DNA of 36,907 nt, taken from assembly GCA_016124895.1 (NCBI GenBank), contig WGMU01000126.1, positions 1 through 36,907 on the forward strand, written 5' to 3'. Every line of letters starts with the position of its first letter. Within the stretch, counting starts at the first letter, position 1. A program made the translations under genes and the position numbers. The notes under the pieces were generated by a model. That model was not told the origin of the DNA. It did not search any database and worked only from the letters and a program-made list of their open reading frames with translations. Shown piece after piece: positions 33,980-36,907 of this stretch. This DNA comes from a bacterium (lineage in GTDB: Bacteria > Planctomycetota > Planctomycetia > Planctomycetales > Planctomycetaceae).

Positions 33980-35290
33980 TCACGGGATCTGAATTGAAGC
34001 GGTAGCAGCGACCGTGCCTGGCTGCCGGCGAGCGACAGCGGGGACAGAAGAGGTCTGCGATGCTGAAATCACGGACATTCCGTTCGTCGTACCCGGATGT
34101 CCGGGAATTCGATTTCCCTGCCAGTCGTAGTAGCGGACCCCGTCTTCATTTCCGATCCGGTAATAGTCACCGGGCCGAGATTCATCGGACGCATGTCGAC
34201 GTGGCGCAGAATCGGCAAATTCACTGTTGGTCGCCGATGTCGAGTCGCTCGGCTGTGACGCAGTTGCACTCACATTCGAGTTCCCACGAACAGCCTGCAG
34301 CAGGCGATCCTGCGGAGACTGTGGATCGCGAGTTCCGGAGGTGGCGACTGGACTCCCGGATGACCGAGCCTGAAAGAGTTCTTCGACGCGACGAGCTGAG
34401 TCCGCAGCAACGCGGTTGACGTCGGCAATTGTCGGCCTCTGTCCGGATTGGTTGCCGGGCTGCACGGCTGGAACTGTCGGGAGTGAGGTGTTCCCGGTTG
34501 TTGCATTGCTCGATCCGGCTGGCGACGTCTGGCCCGGTTGGGATTCAGAGCCTGGTACCTGGCCCGCAGGGCGCGTGAATACACTGGCGGCTTCTCGCCA
34601 CTCACGTTCGTCCTGCATTCGCCGATCAAACTCCTGGTAAGTCGGAAGCGGGTCTGGCGGCAGCAGGTTCGGGTCGTATGTTGCGCGGCCAATCACGGCC
34701 GCACTCGCTCCAGTCCGTCCCCAGCCCGGGCCGGCAAAGTAGCTTTCACGACCAGAATTCAGGTTGTAGCTGACTCCGCCAGTCACTCCGAAGCCAGCCG
34801 GTGTGAGCGGTTGAGTGAATGAGCCGCTGACCGATGTCGACCCGTCGCGGTTATTATATCGAAGGCCGATCGAACCGCTGGGGCCACGAACTCCACTTCC
34901 GGGGTTGCCGCTGACTGAGGCGTTTGGGCCCAGACTTGAGCCGTCCGTCCCGGAATAGAAACTCATGGGACCGAGATTGGCCGAAACGCCACCGGCGAAC
35001 CTCCAGAGATCGGGGTTCAGCCGCGATGGCTGCGGGCGTTGTGCGGGGTCGCGAAACCCGCCATTCTCGACCTGCTGCTGCCATTGCGTACCTCGGTATC
35101 GGTAGTAATCCCGTTCTGCCTCCGACAGGTCTTCCCAGGTCAGACCGGCACGCAATGCGTCACCGATAGTTCGATAACGAATCAACTGGCCTGATTCCTG
35201 AGCTGGCAGACCGGCTGTTGAGACGGCTCCGATGCAAAGTGTCAGAATCGCAATCAGAACTGCATTGATTCGATTGTGGCGAGGTTTCAT
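33980..35290 (-). CDS. Secreted Gly/Ser/Pro-rich protein (436 aa)
   Basis: The ATG at 35290 has GGAG nine nt upstream and opens directly on a signal peptide (RINAVLIAILTLCIGAVSTA, cleavage near AGLPAQES). An upstream in-frame start 57 nt earlier would bury it. Residues about 35-75 (TIGDALRAGLTWEDLSEAE, then RDYYRYRG) are a short ordered segment. Residues about 90-205 are Gly/Ser-rich with alternating strands (FAGGVSANLGPMSFYSG, GLRYNNRDGSTSVSGSF, VTGGVSYNLNSG), resembling a fragment of a beta-barrel or beta-helical surface protein. Residues about 240-380 are Pro/Ser/Gln-rich and probably disordered. The end has DYYRIGNEDGVRYYDWQGNR. First gene of the operon, 184 nt before the kinase-like gene. 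Family not recognised; likely envelope or surface. Confidence 0.8.
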   Translation of the reverse strand: MKPRHNRINAVLIAILTLCIGAVSTAGLPAQESGQLIRYRTIGDALRAGLTWEDLSEAERDYYRYRGTQWQQQVENGGFRDPAQRPQPSRLNPDLWRFAGGVSANLGPMSFYSGTDGSSLGPNASVSGNPGSGVRGPSGSIGLRYNNRDGSTSVSGSFTQPLTPAGFGVTGGVSYNLNSGRESYFAGPGWGRTGASAAVIGRATYDPNLLPPDPLPTYQEFDRRMQDEREWREAASVFTRPAGQVPGSESQPGQTSPAGSSNATTGNTSLPTVPAVQPGNQSGQRPTIADVNRVAADSARRVEELFQARSSGSPVATSGTRDPQSPQDRLLQAVRGNSNVSATASQPSDSTSATNSEFADSAPRRHASDESRPGDYYRIGNEDGVRYYDWQGNRIPGHPGTTNGMSVISASQTSSVPAVARRQPGTVAATASIQIP

Positions 35291-35436
35291 TGGACATTGC
35301 TCCAGACAGCGTGGCTGATTCCTTTGCGACGCGACCAATCGCGTCACAGGTCAGAAACTGGACGCACCGGACAGAGGCCATTGCGCAGAATTCGCGGAGA
35401 TTCGCCGAGGTGAGGAGATTCCTGCCGTGACAATTG

Positions 35437-35470
35437 AAAAGGCTGCACCGGAATGAGTTCCGATGCAGCC
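35437..35470 (-). terminator. Rho-independent terminator of the coiled-coil gene
   Basis: Read on the minus strand, GGCTGCATCGGAA and TTCCGGTGCAGCC pair in a 13-bp stem with one mismatch around a 4-nt loop, followed at once by TTTTC. It lies 30 nt after the stop at 35500, so the coiled-coil gene is transcribed separately from the operon that starts at 35290. Confidence 0.85.
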
Positions 35471-35499
35471 CCAGAGTGTCGATCAAACGGAGGGATGAG

Positions 35500-36907
35500 T
35501 TAGTACATGGCTGCGGCTGCTCGCGACGCTGCGGCCTGAGCTTCATTGGCTGCGTAGTTCGCCGTCTGTGCAGAGCCAGACGCGTCACTGGCAGAGAACT
35601 GCGAATCACTGGCCGACTGCTGAGAGTCCTGAGCGGCACGGCTGGAGTCCTGGGCAGACTGCTCGGACTGCTGTTGAGCATCCTGGCTACTGCGGGCGGC
35701 GTCCTGTGCATCCTGCATCGCCTGCTGAGCGTCTTCCCGCATCTGCTGAGCTTCCTGGGCTGCTCGTTCCGCATCCTGCCGCATCTGCTCGACTTCCTGT
35801 CGCAGCCGATCGATTTCATCCCGCTGCTCCTGAGCTTCGTTACGCAGCCGTTCCGCTTCATCACGCTGCTCCTGAGCCTCCTGTCGCAGCCGCTCGGCTT
35901 CGTCACGGTGCTCCTGAGCTTCATTCCGGAACTGTTCGGCCTCCTGCCGGAGACTGCTCACGTCATCTTTCAGGGAACTGGCTTCATCTTTCAGCCCGGA
36001 TGTGTCGTCCTTCAGCCCCTCTGTTTCATTCCTGAGGTTCTCTGTGGAACCCTTCAAATCTTCGGTTTCGTTTTTCAGCGAGTCCGTCTGATCCTTCAAT
36101 CCGGACGTTTCGTCCTTCAGTCCTTCCGTCTCGCCTTTCAGCGAGTCTGTTTCGTCCTTCAGGCCAGAGGTTTCGTTCTTCAGGCCCTCCGACTCACTCT
36201 TGAAACCGTCCGTTTCGTCTTTGAGCCCTTCGGCTTCCCCCTTCAAAGAGTCCGTTTGTTCCTTGAGCCCTTCAGTCTCATTCTTGAGGCCTTCGGTTTC
36301 ATCTTTGAAGCCCTCCGTGTCGCCCTTCAGAGACTCCGTTTCGTCTTTCAATCCAGAGGTTTCATCCTTCAGACTTTCCGCTTCTCCCTTGAAACCTTCC
36401 GTTTCACCCTTGAATCCCTCGGCATCATTTTTGAGGGACTCGGTTTCGTCTTTCAGGCTGGACGTCTCGTCCTTCAGATCAGAGGTGTCCGACTTGAACT
36501 GTTCGGCTTCGCCCTTAAAGGATTCTGCCTCGTCCTTTGACTGCTGGGCGTCGGAACGATGCTGATCCGTCTCGGCGGCGCTCTGCTCGGCGGCACCGCG
36601 ATGCTGATCGGTCTCGGTGGCACACTGCTCGGCAGCACCTCGATGCTGATCTGTCTCGGCGGCACTCTGCTCGGCGGCACCTCGATGCTGATCCGTCTCG
36701 GCGGCACTCTGCTCGGCCGCACCGCGATGCTGATCCGTCTCGGCGGCGCTCTGCTCGGCCACACCGCGATGCTGGTCCGTTTCGGCGGCGCTCTGCTCGG
36801 CCACACCGCGATGCTGGTCCGTTTCGGCGGCGCTCTGCTCGGCCACACCGCGATGCTGGTCCGTTTCGGCGGCGCTCTGCTCGGCCACACCGCGATGCTG
36901 ATCGGTT
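35500..36907 (-). CDS. Heptad-repeat coiled-coil protein, 5'-partial at window edge
   Basis: The frame is open to the right edge, so the start lies beyond 36907; a GTG at 36888 is an internal repeat codon. From the edge come 14-residue repeats of the form VAEQSAAETDQHRG (eight units, to 36553). Then 36 uninterrupted heptads (35779-36534) of the form DETEGLK or GEAESLK follow, with Thr/Ala at the third and Leu/Phe at the sixth position, changing to NEAQEQR and DEAERLR types. A C-terminal part of about 90 residues is rich in Gln, Ser and Ala and ends AAAAMY. This predicts one continuous rod-like coiled coil. No transmembrane segment, sorting signal or enzymatic motif can be seen in the part present. 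It could be a stalk, filament or spacer. It has its own terminator. Confidence 0.85.
   Translation of the reverse strand, partial: TDQHRGVAEQSAAETDQHRGVAEQSAAETDQHRGVAEQSAAETDQHRGVAEQSAAETDQHRGAAEQSAAETDQHRGAAEQSAAETDQHRGAAEQCATETDQHRGAAEQSAAETDQHRSDAQQSKDEAESFKGEAEQFKSDTSDLKDETSSLKDETESLKNDAEGFKGETEGFKGEAESLKDETSGLKDETESLKGDTEGFKDETEGLKNETEGLKEQTDSLKGEAEGLKDETDGFKSESEGLKNETSGLKDETDSLKGETEGLKDETSGLKDQTDSLKNETEDLKGSTENLRNETEGLKDDTSGLKDEASSLKDDVSSLRQEAEQFRNEAQEHRDEAERLRQEAQEQRDEAERLRNEAQEQRDEIDRLRQEVEQMRQDAERAAQEAQQMREDAQQAMQDAQDAARSSQDAQQQSEQSAQDSSRAAQDSQQSASDSQFSASDASGSAQTANYAANEAQAAASRAAAAMY
35779..36534 (-). repeat. Tandem 21-bp repeats (36 heptad units)
   Basis: The DNA is divided into 36 consecutive in-frame 21-bp units encoding heptads such as DETSGLK, DETESLK, GETEGLK and NETEGLK. 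No unit is missing a base, so the frame and the heptad register are held throughout. Units near 36000-36500 are most alike; those near 35779-35950 have diverged towards Arg/Gln-rich heptads. Confidence 0.9.
36553..36907 (-). repeat. Tandem 42-bp repeats, continuing past window edge
   Basis: About eight 42-bp units encode the 14-residue motif AEQSAAETDQHRG(V/A). Units nearest the edge (36700-36907) are almost identical in DNA, whereas the innermost (ending QHRS at 36553) has drifted, which suggests recent expansion at the outer side. The array continues outside the window. Confidence 0.9.

Noticed and set aside
35434-36540. 368-codon plus-strand frame, rich in Leu, Phe and Arg
   Set aside because: It lies antisense to the heptad-repeat gene. 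The repeat unit and codon bias keep the opposite strand open, and it has no ribosome site; the apparent hydrophobic repeats come from reversed Glu/Lys codons.
36553-36907. Regular 42-bp repeats considered as a CRISPR array
   Set aside because: Units are contiguous, without unique spacers, and stay in frame with a coding sequence, so they are protein-coding tandem repeats.

Overview
The window looks like an accessory stretch of a planctomycete chromosome. The signs are exported caspase-like proteases with DUF4384-type domains, a protein kinase-like/TPR membrane protein, formylglycine-generating-enzyme (FGE) type fragments, and a palindromic repeat of the kind common in Planctomycetota (its arms read SVSE / LADASG). 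All family names come from motif recognition by eye; no database search was run.

Left third (766-15238, all minus strand): a compact six-gene operon read from 15238 down to 766. It encodes a 1294-aa protein with a GVHLHWALP motif, a 69-aa protein, an 806-aa LamG / tail-fibre-like protein, a ComEC-type metallo-beta-lactamase-fold protein, a 1514-aa DUF6603-like protein and a 703-aa protein. Most starts have a clear Shine-Dalgarno and neighbours overlap or nearly touch, so the six are probably made together. I know no described function for the set. It is the strongest candidate here for an undescribed system. On its left (80-137) are repeats resembling the end of an IS21-family element, and on its right (15580-17228) are broken mobile genes.

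Middle (15239-18764): a chimera of two mobile-element genes (an IS630-like transposase remnant joined to a truncated copy of a family repeated in planctomycetes), a small conserved-looking ORF, tRNA-Ser(GGA) with a hairpin behind it, one copy of a 192-bp dispersed repeat, and a nested-palindrome MITE/REP-like element.

Right half (18765-36907): three plus-strand genes encode exported caspase-fold proteases with intact His/Cys dyads, two with DUF4384-like domains and one with a CsgG/FlgO-like domain. A fourth caspase gene behind them is broken and runs into the 3' end of an FGE-type gene and the second copy of the 192-bp repeat. Facing them is a minus-strand operon (35290 to 24681). It encodes a secreted Gly/Ser/Pro-rich protein, a kinase-like membrane protein with TPRs that lacks catalytic residues, a two-TM coiled-coil protein, a degenerate Hsp70, a small unknown protein and an exported TPR-CHAT protease. 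Caspase and CHAT (separase-like) proteases facing each other, with a pseudokinase and a pseudo-Hsp70 beside them, suggest a regulated proteolytic or envelope-sensing module. This is inference from gene content. A long heptad-repeat coiled-coil gene with its own terminator runs off the right edge.
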